From: a virus
Direction: 5' to 3' (one strand)
Virus record (IMG/VR): IMGVR_UViG_3300025168_013778
Span: 1 to 64,000 of that record
Length of the DNA stretch: 64,000 bases
The translations under genes and the position numbers were made by a program. Shown in pieces: positions 25,999 to 33,853 of this stretch (the stretch's first letter is position 1; each line of letters starts with the position of its first letter). Below the pieces are notes generated by a model. That model was not told where the DNA came from and searched no databases. It was given only the letters and a program-made list of their open reading frames with translations.

Positions 25999-26811
25999 TT
26001 AGTTGACTATTTTCCAACCCGTTTCTTTTAAAGTAACATCGTTAAAAAGTTTTTTATTTTTATCTAACAATTCTTGAGTATTTGTAACACCAGCCCAATT
26101 AAATTCACTGTAATGGTGTTGGTGTACTACGAATGGGGAGTCTACCACATTAACAACTAAACCTTTTCTCCTAATTCTTAATAATATCTCATTATCGTCA
26201 AACGCTATACCTTTAGCGTATCTCTCATCAAATCCCCCCATTTCTTGTATGTGTTTTGTTGGGATTACTGAACAAAAGTGATAAGCTACAGGTCTAAATC
26301 TGCTGTGGTTGTACCAGCCGTCACACCCATCACATTCTACTGGTCCTTGTTTAATTGGTGTCAGACACAGGTTAATTTTTTCTAACCACTTATCCGAATC
26401 AAAATTTATAGTCCCAAACCTATCTGTTACGTCCTCAGTTAATGAGTAACAACCAAAAGAAAAATAATCATTATCTTTAATATTTTCTATTGCTGTACTA
26501 ACCAGGTCCCCAACATGTAAACATTCCGGATTTTGTAACATGGTTAATTTTCCTGTAGCGGCTCTAATTCCAATGTTAAAAGGTACTGAAGGATTGTAGT
26601 ACCATTTATCTTCAGGGTTAAGTCTAATAACTTTAAAATCGAAATTAAAAGTACCTATTAAATCCTCTAACCTTTCCTCTTCCCTTGAACCATCGTCAAC
26701 AACTATAATTTCAATATCACTAGCGTACTTAGAGTTATTTATTGTTTTTAAAGTTCTAATAAATAATTCCTTTCTATTGTAGTATGCTGTTACTATGGAT
26801 AACTTTTTCAT
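25999..26811 (-). CDS. GT-A family 2 glycosyltransferase
   Basis: A 270-residue family-2 enzyme: L-S-I-V-T-A-Y-Y-N-R-K-E-L-F-I-R-T-L (3-20), I-E-I-I-V-V-D-D-G-S-R (33-43), N-I-G-I-R-A-A-T-G-K-L (79-89), then M-G-G-F-D-E-R-Y-A-K-G-I-A-F-D-D-N-E-I (about 191-209). The D-D-G-S and the GGFDExx...DDxE phrases are characteristic. There is no membrane segment. Its start overlaps the wecB-like stop by one base, and the 47-base gap on its other side is AT-rich without an obvious promoter. Confidence 0.85.
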   Translation of the reverse strand: MKKLSIVTAYYNRKELFIRTLKTINNSKYASDIEIIVVDDGSREEERLEDLIGTFNFDFKVIRLNPEDKWYYNPSVPFNIGIRAATGKLTMLQNPECLHVGDLVSTAIENIKDNDYFSFGCYSLTEDVTDRFGTINFDSDKWLEKINLCLTPIKQGPVECDGCDGWYNHSRFRPVAYHFCSVIPTKHIQEMGGFDERYAKGIAFDDNEILLRIRRKGLVVNVVDSPFVVHQHHYSEFNWAGVTNTQELLDKNKKLFNDVTLKETGWKIVN

Positions 26812-27887
26812 TAAAGTGAATTTTTTAATGTTTCTATTACTTTAGTAGAAGTCATTCCATCACCTAACCAATGACTGTCCATTAAATTTTTTGACTTTTT
26901 TAACCATTTTAAAGAATCGTACCAATCATCATTATATTCTTTTTCCATATTAATCATCATAGAACAATGGGAACCTATTGATTCGGGTCTTTCTGTATAT
27001 TCTCTTGGGACTAAAACGGGAGTTCCCATAATAGCAGGTTCTTCTTGAGCTGTTCCAGAATCAGATATAATAAATTTAGAATTATAGACCGATTTCATAT
27101 AATTTTTATAGGACATTAAAGGAACTACCTCTATATCACCTAAGTCAACACCATATTCTTCTATTTTATTTTTAGTCCTACCAAACTCTAACATTTTAAC
27201 TGGTAGTCTATATACCGCACTTACCCATTTTGTAAATTCAATTATATTAACTAAACGATGTTTATAGTTGAAATTTTCAGGACGATGAATATCTAGAATA
27301 ATCTGATTATTTTTTGGAGTACTTTTAAAATCTTTATTTTCCTTAATTAATTTTTTTGCTACCTCAACAATAGTATTACCTACCACATGTACCCCTTCTG
27401 TTATATTTTCTTTTTCTAATTTTTTTCTGTAGTTCTCATGATAAACAAATAATAAATCACTACATGTATCGCACACCATTCTATTCACTTCTTCTAACAT
27501 CCTTTTATCTCCTGAACGCATACCAGCTTCTATATGACCAATTCTATAACCTTCTTTTTTAAGAGCGACTGCAGAAACTACTGAATTAGAATCACCCAAA
27601 AACAATATAATTTCTGGATTAATATTTTTTTCTCTAAATAATTCTATTAGTTTTATTGAAAGGTCAGCGGTTTGATGAAAATGTTCTTTACCGGGACCAC
27701 CAACAGATAAATTATAATCGGGCTTTCGTATTTTTAATTCTTCAAAAAATACACCTGACAATAAATCATCATAGTGTTGTCCAGTATGTATTAAAATATG
27801 ATTAAATTCTTTATCTAATTTTTTAAATATTTCAGACATTCTTATAAAGTCTGGTCTAATTCCAGTTACTGTTACTATTGTTTTCAT
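26811..27887 (-). CDS. wecB: UDP-N-acetylglucosamine 2-epimerase (WecB family)
   Basis: A 358-residue protein with the full set of family marks: G-I-R-P-D-F-I-R-M (9-17), H-T-G-Q-H-Y-D-D (34-41), F-L-G-D-S-N-S (96-102), H-I-E-A-G-M-R-S (118-125), E-E-V-N-R (132-136), V-V-G-N-T-I and I-S-D-S-G-T-A-Q-E-E. It interconverts UDP-GlcNAc and UDP-ManNAc; the ManNAc could be oxidised by a UDP-ManNAc dehydrogenase. The dehydrogenase-like gene at 16918 is a candidate partner. The length is normal for the family. Confidence 0.92.
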   Translation of the reverse strand: MKTIVTVTGIRPDFIRMSEIFKKLDKEFNHILIHTGQHYDDLLSGVFFEELKIRKPDYNLSVGGPGKEHFHQTADLSIKLIELFREKNINPEIILFLGDSNSVVSAVALKKEGYRIGHIEAGMRSGDKRMLEEVNRMVCDTCSDLLFVYHENYRKKLEKENITEGVHVVGNTIVEVAKKLIKENKDFKSTPKNNQIILDIHRPENFNYKHRLVNIIEFTKWVSAVYRLPVKMLEFGRTKNKIEEYGVDLGDIEVVPLMSYKNYMKSVYNSKFIISDSGTAQEEPAIMGTPVLVPREYTERPESIGSHCSMMINMEKEYNDDWYDSLKWLKKSKNLMDSHWLGDGMTSTKVIETLKNSL

Positions 27888-27889
27888 TT

Positions 27890-28660
27890 TTATTTTATGT
27901 TAAATTTATCTTCTATTTTTTTTATGTTGTAAAACTTATCTGGAGCACCCCCCATTAAAGCTTGTTTACCATACTCCCAAGTATTAAAATAATTTACCAA
28001 CTTGTCAATGTTTTGAAAATTCGGACTTGCGGATGAGTTGGTTAACTTAACTCTAATGTCATTTCTAACATAACTTAAATGGTGCATTTCAATCTCCTCC
28101 CTAGTGAAGATTTTACAATTTCCAGCAGGCATTCTTCTAGTTGGGTCTACCAATACTGGAAAAGGGCACCCAACAAATGTTTTTCCTGGAGCTATTTTAT
28201 ATATTAACGAAACATAGTAGTCTTCCATTGGGTCTAATCTATATTCGGTATTTTTATAATATGTGACTAACTGACAAGCTGATGAATCATAGTTACCCTC
28301 CTCAATAGTTGAACACATAAATTTAAATTGTTTACTATCGTAATATTCGTCAGTGTCCATAGACATGTGGTGAGTACATTTTGCCCCTTCAGATAAAAAC
28401 AACCCAATGTTACGTTTCATAGACTCATTAAAATGACCACCTTGATTTATTTTTGGTTTGTATTCAAATAGTTCATCCACTAAACCTTTTTCTTTTAACG
28501 AGGTTAGTAGTGGTAAAAGATTTGGGTCACACTGGTTACCAAAGTTAGATTTTTCTTGATAAACCACAGATATAAAATCTACTTGGTCTCGTATACATAA
28601 TATAGATTTTTCTAATAGTTCTTCCCCATCAAATACGTTGTAAGATATTCCTAATTTCAT
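27890..28660 (-). CDS. putative GT-A-like glycosyltransferase
   Basis: A 256-residue soluble protein. L-G-I-S-Y-N-V-F-D-G-E-E-L-L-E-K-S-I (3-20) and H-H-M-S-M-D-T-D-E-Y-Y-D (about 96-107) look like the nucleotide-binding start and D-x-D (D-T-D) of glycosyltransferases that use a nucleotide sugar, including GT92-like and family-2-like enzymes. It lies between wecB and the two-domain glycosyltransferase. The acceptor is unknown. Confidence 0.6.
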   Translation of the reverse strand: MKLGISYNVFDGEELLEKSILCIRDQVDFISVVYQEKSNFGNQCDPNLLPLLTSLKEKGLVDELFEYKPKINQGGHFNESMKRNIGLFLSEGAKCTHHMSMDTDEYYDSKQFKFMCSTIEEGNYDSSACQLVTYYKNTEYRLDPMEDYYVSLIYKIAPGKTFVGCPFPVLVDPTRRMPAGNCKIFTREEIEMHHLSYVRNDIRVKLTNSSASPNFQNIDKLVNYFNTWEYGKQALMGGAPDKFYNIKKIEDKFNIK

Positions 28661-30178
28661 TTATTGTACTTTTATATATTTTAATAATTTTTTATTATGT
28701 TGATTTACAAATTGCATTAATTGATTAAAGTCTTCAGGTTTAATAGCCCCCTCACTTTTTCTAGTTCTACTTTCAAAATGGTAAGCCACAGCGTTACCAG
28801 CAAACATATTTTTTCTGCCTTTTATAATACATTGCATGTTAAGTTCAACATCCTCTAAACAATCCATATATTGTTCATTAAACATCCCAATCTCCTCGAA
28901 AAGAGACTTTTTTATTAATAGAAAAGCACCAGTATTACCCAACGTGTCTATTAAATTATTAACTGGGTAGTTATAAGAAGACCTAAACCCTTGATGCCCC
29001 AGACCAATCTGCATTCTACCATCTTTTTGGGGTTGTCCAAACAACATAACTCCTCCATGTTGGATGGTGTTGTCGTCAAAGTGTAGTCTAGCACCTACTG
29101 TACCACAACTTTTTTTATTTTTAATGTAAAGACCAACCATTTCTGTAATAGCGTCGTTTAACAACTCAATATCATTATTACAAAAAAGTAATAATTCACT
29201 ATCACTATCACAGTGATTTTTAACCACATCGTTATTTGTCCCAGCAAAATGGTAAAATTCAAACTCTATTAAATTTACTTTATTTTTATTACAATATTCT
29301 CTTATTAGTTTTAAATTATCTTCATCACTACCTGTATCTGCAACTGTAATTTTATAATTGGGATAGGTGGAGACATTAATTATTGAGTCAATACAACCTT
29401 TAAGTAATTCAAAATTATTTTTGTTTGGGATGATTATTTCTACTTTAGGTGTTTCTTTAAGTGATTTTTTTACCTCGTTAAATTTTATTTCAGGTTTAAC
29501 GTGAGTAGGTAATAAGGGTTCGTTGGTTTTTGAGTCCACAGAAAATTTTTCTACAAACTTTTTTCTATTTTCTTCCCATTCTTCATTGGTTTGACCTATA
29601 GATTTGTGTGTTATTTTTACATCAAAAATCACACCTAACTTGACACCAGCAATAAAATTGGAAAAACAAAAATCAACATCATAAAAGTGAAACCCTTCAA
29701 CTCCTTCATCAAAGGTGTTAACTATTCTTTTTTTGTGACAAGAAAAAAAAACACCATCTAAACAACATACATTTAAAATTTGTTTAGGAAAAGTAGAACT
29801 ATATGAATTAACCCAAGTTTTACCTTCGTGAGTGTGACTAACCCTACCAACCATTTTTGTTGTGTCTTGCCACCATCTACCAGTTGAGGACATATGTGTG
29901 GTTCCAGCAACACCTAAAATACCATAATCAGATTCTTTATACCTATCTAATAATTTTCTTCCCCAACCCTTACTATTAAAGGATATATCATCATGGGCTA
30001 AAACAACCACATCATTTTTTGCTTGTGATAAGGCTCTATTATAAATTTCAGTTAATGATGTCCCATCTGGATTTTCAAATGGAAGTATCTCAAGATTCTT
30101 AACACCACACGTTTTTTTAATGTGGTCAATATAGGAAGAATTTATTCTTCGTGTACTAAATGCTACGGTTAGACTCAT
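28661..30178 (-). CDS. two-domain GT-A glycosyltransferase
   Basis: A 505-residue protein with two successive GT-A domains. The first (about 1-215) has I-Y-N-R-A-L-S-Q-A-K-N-D-V-V-V-L-A-H-D-D-I-S-F with a H-D-D site. The second (about 245-490) is a clear family-2 domain: V-E-I-I-I-P-N-K-N-N-F-E-L-L-K-G-C-I, Y-K-I-T-V-A-D-T-G-S-D, L-L-F-C-N-N-D-I-E-L-L and G-M-F-N-E-Q-Y-M-D-C-L-E-D-V-E-L. Two-domain enzymes of this sort add two sugars or alternate linkages in polysaccharides. The start overlaps the rmlB-like stop by 23 bases. Confidence 0.85.
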   Translation of the reverse strand: MSLTVAFSTRRINSSYIDHIKKTCGVKNLEILPFENPDGTSLTEIYNRALSQAKNDVVVLAHDDISFNSKGWGRKLLDRYKESDYGILGVAGTTHMSSTGRWWQDTTKMVGRVSHTHEGKTWVNSYSSTFPKQILNVCCLDGVFFSCHKKRIVNTFDEGVEGFHFYDVDFCFSNFIAGVKLGVIFDVKITHKSIGQTNEEWEENRKKFVEKFSVDSKTNEPLLPTHVKPEIKFNEVKKSLKETPKVEIIIPNKNNFELLKGCIDSIINVSTYPNYKITVADTGSDEDNLKLIREYCNKNKVNLIEFEFYHFAGTNNDVVKNHCDSDSELLLFCNNDIELLNDAITEMVGLYIKNKKSCGTVGARLHFDDNTIQHGGVMLFGQPQKDGRMQIGLGHQGFRSSYNYPVNNLIDTLGNTGAFLLIKKSLFEEIGMFNEQYMDCLEDVELNMQCIIKGRKNMFAGNAVAYHFESRTRKSEGAIKPEDFNQLMQFVNQHNKKLLKYIKVQ

Positions 30179-31145
30179 ATTTATTTATGTAAAATTTAAT
30201 TGTTTCTGTTAATTCGGTTATAAAATCAGTTTTTGGTTTCCACCGTAATTTATTTTTTAATTTATCTGAATTAACCGCGTATCTGTCATCATGGCCAACC
30301 CTATCTTCTACAAACGTAACTAAGTTTCTAGAATCAGTCTCATTATTTTTTATGGTGTCGTATATTTGACATATTTTAGTGACCAAATTAAAGTTTGATA
30401 TTTCATTGTGAGTACCTATGTTATATTCTTCACCCGATTTTCCATTATGAAATACAACATCTAAAGCATCTACATGTTCCTTAACACTCAACCAATCCCT
30501 AACATTTTCACCTGTACCATATATAGGTATTGGTCTTTTGGTTACTAAAGATTTTACTATGGTCGGTATAAACTTTTCGTCATGTTGATGTGGTCCAAAA
30601 TTATTAGAACAATGAGTTATATTACAATTTAAATTATATGTTCTATGAAAAGAAAGTGTAAGTAGGTCTGCACAGGCTTTTGACGCTGCGTAAGGTGAGT
30701 TAGGTTTATAAGAAGTAAATTCATAAAAATGAGACTTTTCATTTAAAGGAAGGCTACCATAAACTTCATCTGTAGAAACACTTAATAGTCTACAACTGTG
30801 TTCTAAACATAAATTAATCATGTTAACAGTACCCATAATATTAGTGTCTATAAAAATGTCTGGATTTTTTATGGAGTTATCCACGTGTGTTTGAGCGGCT
30901 AAATGAAATACACCATCAAAACTATATAACTCAAATAACTTACTAATTATCCTAGTATCTGTTATATCTTGTTTGTGAAATGTTACATCATCTATCACTT
31001 CTTTTAAATTATCTATGTCACCTGCATAATTTAAATTATCTATAATGTGTAAATTATAGTGGGGGTATTTGTTAACTAGAAATTTAACCAGGTAACTACC
31101 AATAAATCCCGCTCCTCCTGTAATTAATATTGTTCTTGATTGCAT
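30156..31145 (-). CDS. rmlB: dTDP-glucose 4,6-dehydratase (RmlB family)
   Basis: A 329-residue extended SDR with G-G-A-G-F-I-G (10-16), S-T-D-E-V-Y-G (124-130, catalytic T-D-E), Y-A-A-S-K (152-156; Y152 and K156) and N-N-F-G-P-H-Q. These match RmlB, which makes dTDP-4-keto-6-deoxyglucose from dTDP-glucose. The RmlC- and RmlD-like genes at 12057 and 11252 would continue towards dTDP-rhamnose or a related sugar. No RmlA (thymidylyltransferase) gene is in the window. It is the first gene of the carbohydrate run in transcription order, five bases after dut. Confidence 0.92.
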   Translation of the reverse strand: MQSRTILITGGAGFIGSYLVKFLVNKYPHYNLHIIDNLNYAGDIDNLKEVIDDVTFHKQDITDTRIISKLFELYSFDGVFHLAAQTHVDNSIKNPDIFIDTNIMGTVNMINLCLEHSCRLLSVSTDEVYGSLPLNEKSHFYEFTSYKPNSPYAASKACADLLTLSFHRTYNLNCNITHCSNNFGPHQHDEKFIPTIVKSLVTKRPIPIYGTGENVRDWLSVKEHVDALDVVFHNGKSGEEYNIGTHNEISNFNLVTKICQIYDTIKNNETDSRNLVTFVEDRVGHDDRYAVNSDKLKNKLRWKPKTDFITELTETIKFYINKYESNRSI

Positions 31146-31150
31146 GTTTT

Positions 31151-31780
31151 TTATTTTATTCCTGTACTACCAAAAGCACCGTCTTGTCTATCAGAAGGGG
31201 ACAAATTATCTACCTCTGACATAACAGACCAATCTTTATTTAGTATAGGACAAACAACACCTTGTGCTACCCTATCACCATGTTCTATGATGTATTTTTC
31301 CTTACTTAAGTTTATTAAAATTATTTGTATTTCACCCCTATAGTTACTGTCGACAGTACCGGGAGTATTAAGTACCATTACACCTTTTTTAATAGCTAAA
31401 CCACTTTTAGGTCTTACTTGTAATTCATAACCAAAAGGTATTTCAAAAAATAACCCTGTAGGAACTAAAGACCTACCCATTGGTTCTATTGTCATAGTTT
31501 CTTCTAGATTAGCTCTAAAATCAAAACCACTATCACCTTTATAGATGTACGACGGGTTTTGGTTTGTACTTTTATTGATGAATTTAACTTCTACTTTAGG
31601 CTGACTATCCTCAAAAGCGGAAGAAATGTCCATATTATCTAACTCTTCTATACTTACACCTAATGTAGATTCCATGGTTTTTTGAAGTTCTTGTGGTGTA
31701 GGCATGTCTCCCTTGTCTAACGTTTGTAGTGTTTGTGCTACATTACGTAAATCTTTTAATTTATTTATTAAATCTTTCAT
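31151..31780 (-). CDS. dut: dUTPase with N-terminal extension
   Basis: A 209-residue protein. Residues 66-209 are a trimeric dUTPase with all five motifs: G-D-S-G-F-D-F-R-A (82-90), R-P-K-S-G-L-A (123-129), G-T-V-D-S-N-Y-R-G-E (141-150), D-R-V-A-Q (169-173) and R-Q-D-G-A-F-G-S-T-G (198-207). It hydrolyses dUTP to dUMP, protecting phage DNA from uracil and feeding thymidylate synthesis. The first 63 residues are an acidic, helical addition not found in the core enzyme (normally about 145-155 residues). It is coupled to the DEDDy exonuclease gene. Confidence 0.93.
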   Translation of the reverse strand: MKDLINKLKDLRNVAQTLQTLDKGDMPTPQELQKTMESTLGVSIEELDNMDISSAFEDSQPKVEVKFINKSTNQNPSYIYKGDSGFDFRANLEETMTIEPMGRSLVPTGLFFEIPFGYELQVRPKSGLAIKKGVMVLNTPGTVDSNYRGEIQIILINLSKEKYIIEHGDRVAQGVVCPILNKDWSVMSEVDNLSPSDRQDGAFGSTGIK

Positions 31781-31782
31781 TG

Positions 31783-32490
31783 TTAGTTAGTTATTTTTTG
31801 TACAAATTTTATTAAAGATAGAACATCTTTTTCACAATAGTTCTTAATCTTTTCTATTTTATCTTTTTCACTGGATTCATCATTATAGTAAAAAGAATGG
31901 AGATTTGCCCCATTTACCTCATTGTCCTTTGGGTTTGGAATCCCTAAAGACGCACACACTAACTCTAAAGAAGATAATCCCCTGTAAGAGTTAAAGTTCC
32001 AAACTTCTTTAGTATCTAAAACTCTAGACTCCCAAGGCTTTATTTTATAGTTTGGAATAATGTCCGGAGTTTTAATTCCATTAATAACCATTCTTTTTCC
32101 AATATAAGGTAGGTCAAAGTTTTTTACGTTATGTCCACAAATAAGGAAACCTAACTTATCTACTCTATTTAAAAGGGTAAAACACTTAGTTAAAATTTCC
32201 TTTTCAGTACCAATAAAACTATCCAACTTAGTCTCTCCATTATCTAAAACAAAACCAACAGAGATACAAACTATTTTTCCAAACTCAGCTAGAAGACCAG
32301 CACGTTTCATAAACATATCGTCACTTGTCAATTCCGAATCTTCAGGGTATTGTCTTTTAAAATACTCATAACCACTATCTTCCCAAACTTTATGTAGTTG
32401 TGGGGACTGATGATGTAAATCATCTAGGTCATAATAAAGACCTACTGTTTCTATATCTAGAAATAATAGTTTGTTTATGTTTTCAATCAT
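31783..32490 (-). CDS. DEDDy-type 3'-5' exonuclease
   Basis: A 235-residue RNase H-like nuclease. L-F-L-D-I-E-T-V-G (9-17, motif I with D12/E14), I-C-G-H-N-V-K-N-F-D-L-P-Y-I-G-K (about 125-140, motif II) and Y-C-E-K-D-V-L-S-L (about 219-227, motif III Y-x3-D) identify it as a predicted PolB-exonuclease-related 3'-5' exonuclease, frequent in Bacteroidota and their phages. It could act in replication, repair or host DNA turnover. The stop overlaps the start of the next gene by 4 bases. Confidence 0.82.
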   Translation of the reverse strand: MIENINKLLFLDIETVGLYYDLDDLHHQSPQLHKVWEDSGYEYFKRQYPEDSELTSDDMFMKRAGLLAEFGKIVCISVGFVLDNGETKLDSFIGTEKEILTKCFTLLNRVDKLGFLICGHNVKNFDLPYIGKRMVINGIKTPDIIPNYKIKPWESRVLDTKEVWNFNSYRGLSSLELVCASLGIPNPKDNEVNGANLHSFYYNDESSEKDKIEKIKNYCEKDVLSLIKFVQKITN

Positions 32491-32714
32491 TGTTGGTAAT
32501 ATTTTTTTAATGTTTCTAACTTGCCTTCAGCATCTGTTAATTGTGCCAATGCTTTACTTGATTCTCCTAAAAAATGTTTTGATGTGTGTTCTCCTATTGC
32601 GGTTCCTTTAGTAAAACACATATCTAATGTTAGTAAAGCCTCGTTAATTTCTGCTTCACATTCACTTTTTAATGCATTATATAATCTTTTTTTATGTGTA
32701 TGTTCTTCTTTCAT
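32487..32714 (-). CDS. hypothetical helical protein (75 aa)
   Basis: A 75-residue Lys/Glu-rich helical protein (N-terminal M-K-E-E-H-T-H-K-K-R) with one Cys pair far apart (C19 and C33) and no known motif. It is fully translationally coupled to the genes on both sides by 4-base overlaps. The function is unknown; co-transcription with dUTPase and the exonuclease suggests a role in nucleotide or DNA metabolism. Confidence 0.5.
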   Translation of the reverse strand: MKEEHTHKKRLYNALKSECEAEINEALLTLDMCFTKGTAIGEHTSKHFLGESSKALAQLTDAEGKLETLKKYYQQ

Positions 32715-32944
32715 TGTTTATAATAATTTGGTGTTAATTCTGGGTGTAAAATATCTTCGTATGGTGCTTTTACTACAGATATAATTTCTGAGTCTCTTGT
32801 GTCTTCACTAAGATAGTGTGCAAGTCTTTTATTTGCTTCAAACACAGATTCAGACTCTACAACATATTTAAATTTTTTAACTTTTGGAGCACCGTTATTA
32901 TCGATAACTCCAGTTTCAAATGCTACGATTGCTTGATAGTACAT
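32711..32944 (-). CDS. hypothetical protein (77 aa), possible DUF4494-like
   Basis: A 77-residue alpha/beta protein: Y-Q-A-I-V-A-F-E-T-G-V (2-13), K-F-K-Y-V-V-E-S-E-S-V-F-E-A-N-K-R-L (24-41) and an acidic I-I-S-V-V-K-A-P-Y-E-D-I tail. The two strands and central helix resemble small Bacteroidota proteins of the DUF4494 type, from memory only. It lies four bases downstream of the CDGSH gene and overlaps the 32487 gene. Confidence 0.5.
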   Translation of the reverse strand: MYYQAIVAFETGVIDNNGAPKVKKFKYVVESESVFEANKRLAHYLSEDTRDSEIISVVKAPYEDILHPELTPNYYKQ

Positions 32945-32948
32945 ATTT

Positions 32949-33128
32949 TTATCCTTTAAAATTTTCTAATTTATGTGTTCCATCACACATTGGTTGGGAT
33001 TTACTCTTTCCACACCTACACAACGCATAATTTTCACTAACTGTTACTTTTTCACCACCTTTTGTTACTGTGGTTTCTCCTTTGACCAAAATTGGTCCAT
33101 TTTCCATGATGTTAATTTCTACTGACAT
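32949..33128 (-). CDS. CDGSH iron-sulfur domain protein (59 aa)
   Basis: Read directly from the minus strand: ATG at 33128, TAA ending at 32949, 59 residues. The C-terminal half has C-R-C-G-K-S-K-S-Q-P-M-C-D-G-T-H, the CDGSH signature C-x-C-x2-[ST]-x3-P-x-C-D-G-[STA]-H with ligands C37, C39, C48 and H52. Such proteins bind a redox-active, labile 2Fe-2S cluster as a homodimer. No membrane anchor is visible, unlike eukaryotic mitoNEET. The position, 4 bases from the 32711 gene, supports a real gene. The role in the phage is unknown; electron transfer or Fe-S sensing are possible. Confidence 0.85.
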   Translation of the reverse strand: MSVEINIMENGPILVKGETTVTKGGEKVTVSENYALCRCGKSKSQPMCDGTHKLENFKG

Positions 33129-33155
33129 TTTTTTTCTTTTTTTTGTTTTTTATTA

Positions 33156-33401
33156 TTAATCCAACAAAACCATATAGGCTTTACTGTTATTTTCTCTAAA
33201 CCACTCTAAACCTTTTTTCATATCTGAAATGGTTTGTGGTTGTGTCATACCCATTTGTAATATTATTTGGGCTCCCATGATAAAATCATACATGGATAAC
33301 TCTTCTGCGGTTAGTTGGTATTCTTTACCAGAAAAAGCGTTTTTTGCTTTACCCCCTTCTGGGTATACTTCCCCATCAAACCATTTTGGTAATTTACTCA
33401 T
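33156..33401 (-). CDS. hypothetical protein (81 aa)
   Basis: An 81-residue protein beginning M-S-K-L-P-K-W-F-D-G-E-V-Y-P-E-G-G and with a helical second half (L-S-M-Y-D-F-I-M-G-A-Q-I-I-L-Q-M-G-M) containing a G-A-Q-I hydrophobic face. No signal peptide or defined family. It directly precedes the CDGSH gene in transcription, separated by 27 bases rich in T on the coding-strand complement. Many Bacteroidota phages carry small proteins of this appearance; no function can be assigned. Confidence 0.5.
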   Translation of the reverse strand: MSKLPKWFDGEVYPEGGKAKNAFSGKEYQLTAEELSMYDFIMGAQIILQMGMTQPQTISDMKKGLEWFRENNSKAYMVLLD

Positions 33402-33402
33402 A

Positions 33403-33834
33403 TTACATGTACTCGTTTACTGCTTCGTAAATTAATTCTTGTTCTTCCTCATTAAATTTATCTTCACCTTCTAAAAAAGTGGCATCACCACCGTTATCAT
33501 CACTATATTCTTCCACAATAAATTTATGTTCACCATAAGAACCGTAAGCTTCAAATTTAAAAGCAAACCATGATTCCCAGTCTTTTTCTACAATTACACT
33601 ATTTTCGTCACCTTTTTCGTCAGGTCTAATATACGTCATATCATCCAACTGTTCAAATATTACTTTTTTATCTTCATCACTGAAATTTTCCTCACCTTCT
33701 ATGTAAACAAGTTTTCTATCGTCATTCATGTCTTCCATGCTAGTTTTAAATTCTTTTCCTTTATAACTTCCGTTATATCTGTGATTGCCCTCTTCGTGGG
33801 TCTTTACTTTGTCATTAATTACTACTTCTGCCAT
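33403..33834 (-). CDS. hypothetical acidic protein with internal duplication (143 aa)
   Basis: A 143-residue acidic protein made of two similar halves: the first has L-V-Y-I-E-G-E-E-N-F-S-D-E-D-K-K-V-I-F-E (about 42-61) and the second T-F-L-E-G-E-D-K-F-N-E-E-E-Q-E-L-I-Y-E (about 118-136). Each half seems to be a few strands followed by a helix starting S/N-x-E-D/E. No enzyme motif was recognised. It is the most upstream of the small unknown genes, one base before the 33156 gene. Confidence 0.5.
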   Translation of the reverse strand: MAEVVINDKVKTHEEGNHRYNGSYKGKEFKTSMEDMNDDRKLVYIEGEENFSDEDKKVIFEQLDDMTYIRPDEKGDENSVIVEKDWESWFAFKFEAYGSYGEHKFIVEEYSDDNGGDATFLEGEDKFNEEEQELIYEAVNEYM

Positions 33835-33853
33835 TTTTTTTAATTTTTATTTG

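Noticed and set aside
7844-31145. The glycan block as a recently acquired host island or prophage piece
   Set aside because: Base composition, start regions and tight packing look the same as in flanking phage genes, and no integrase, transposase, tRNA or direct-repeat boundary was found; PhoH lies within the run.
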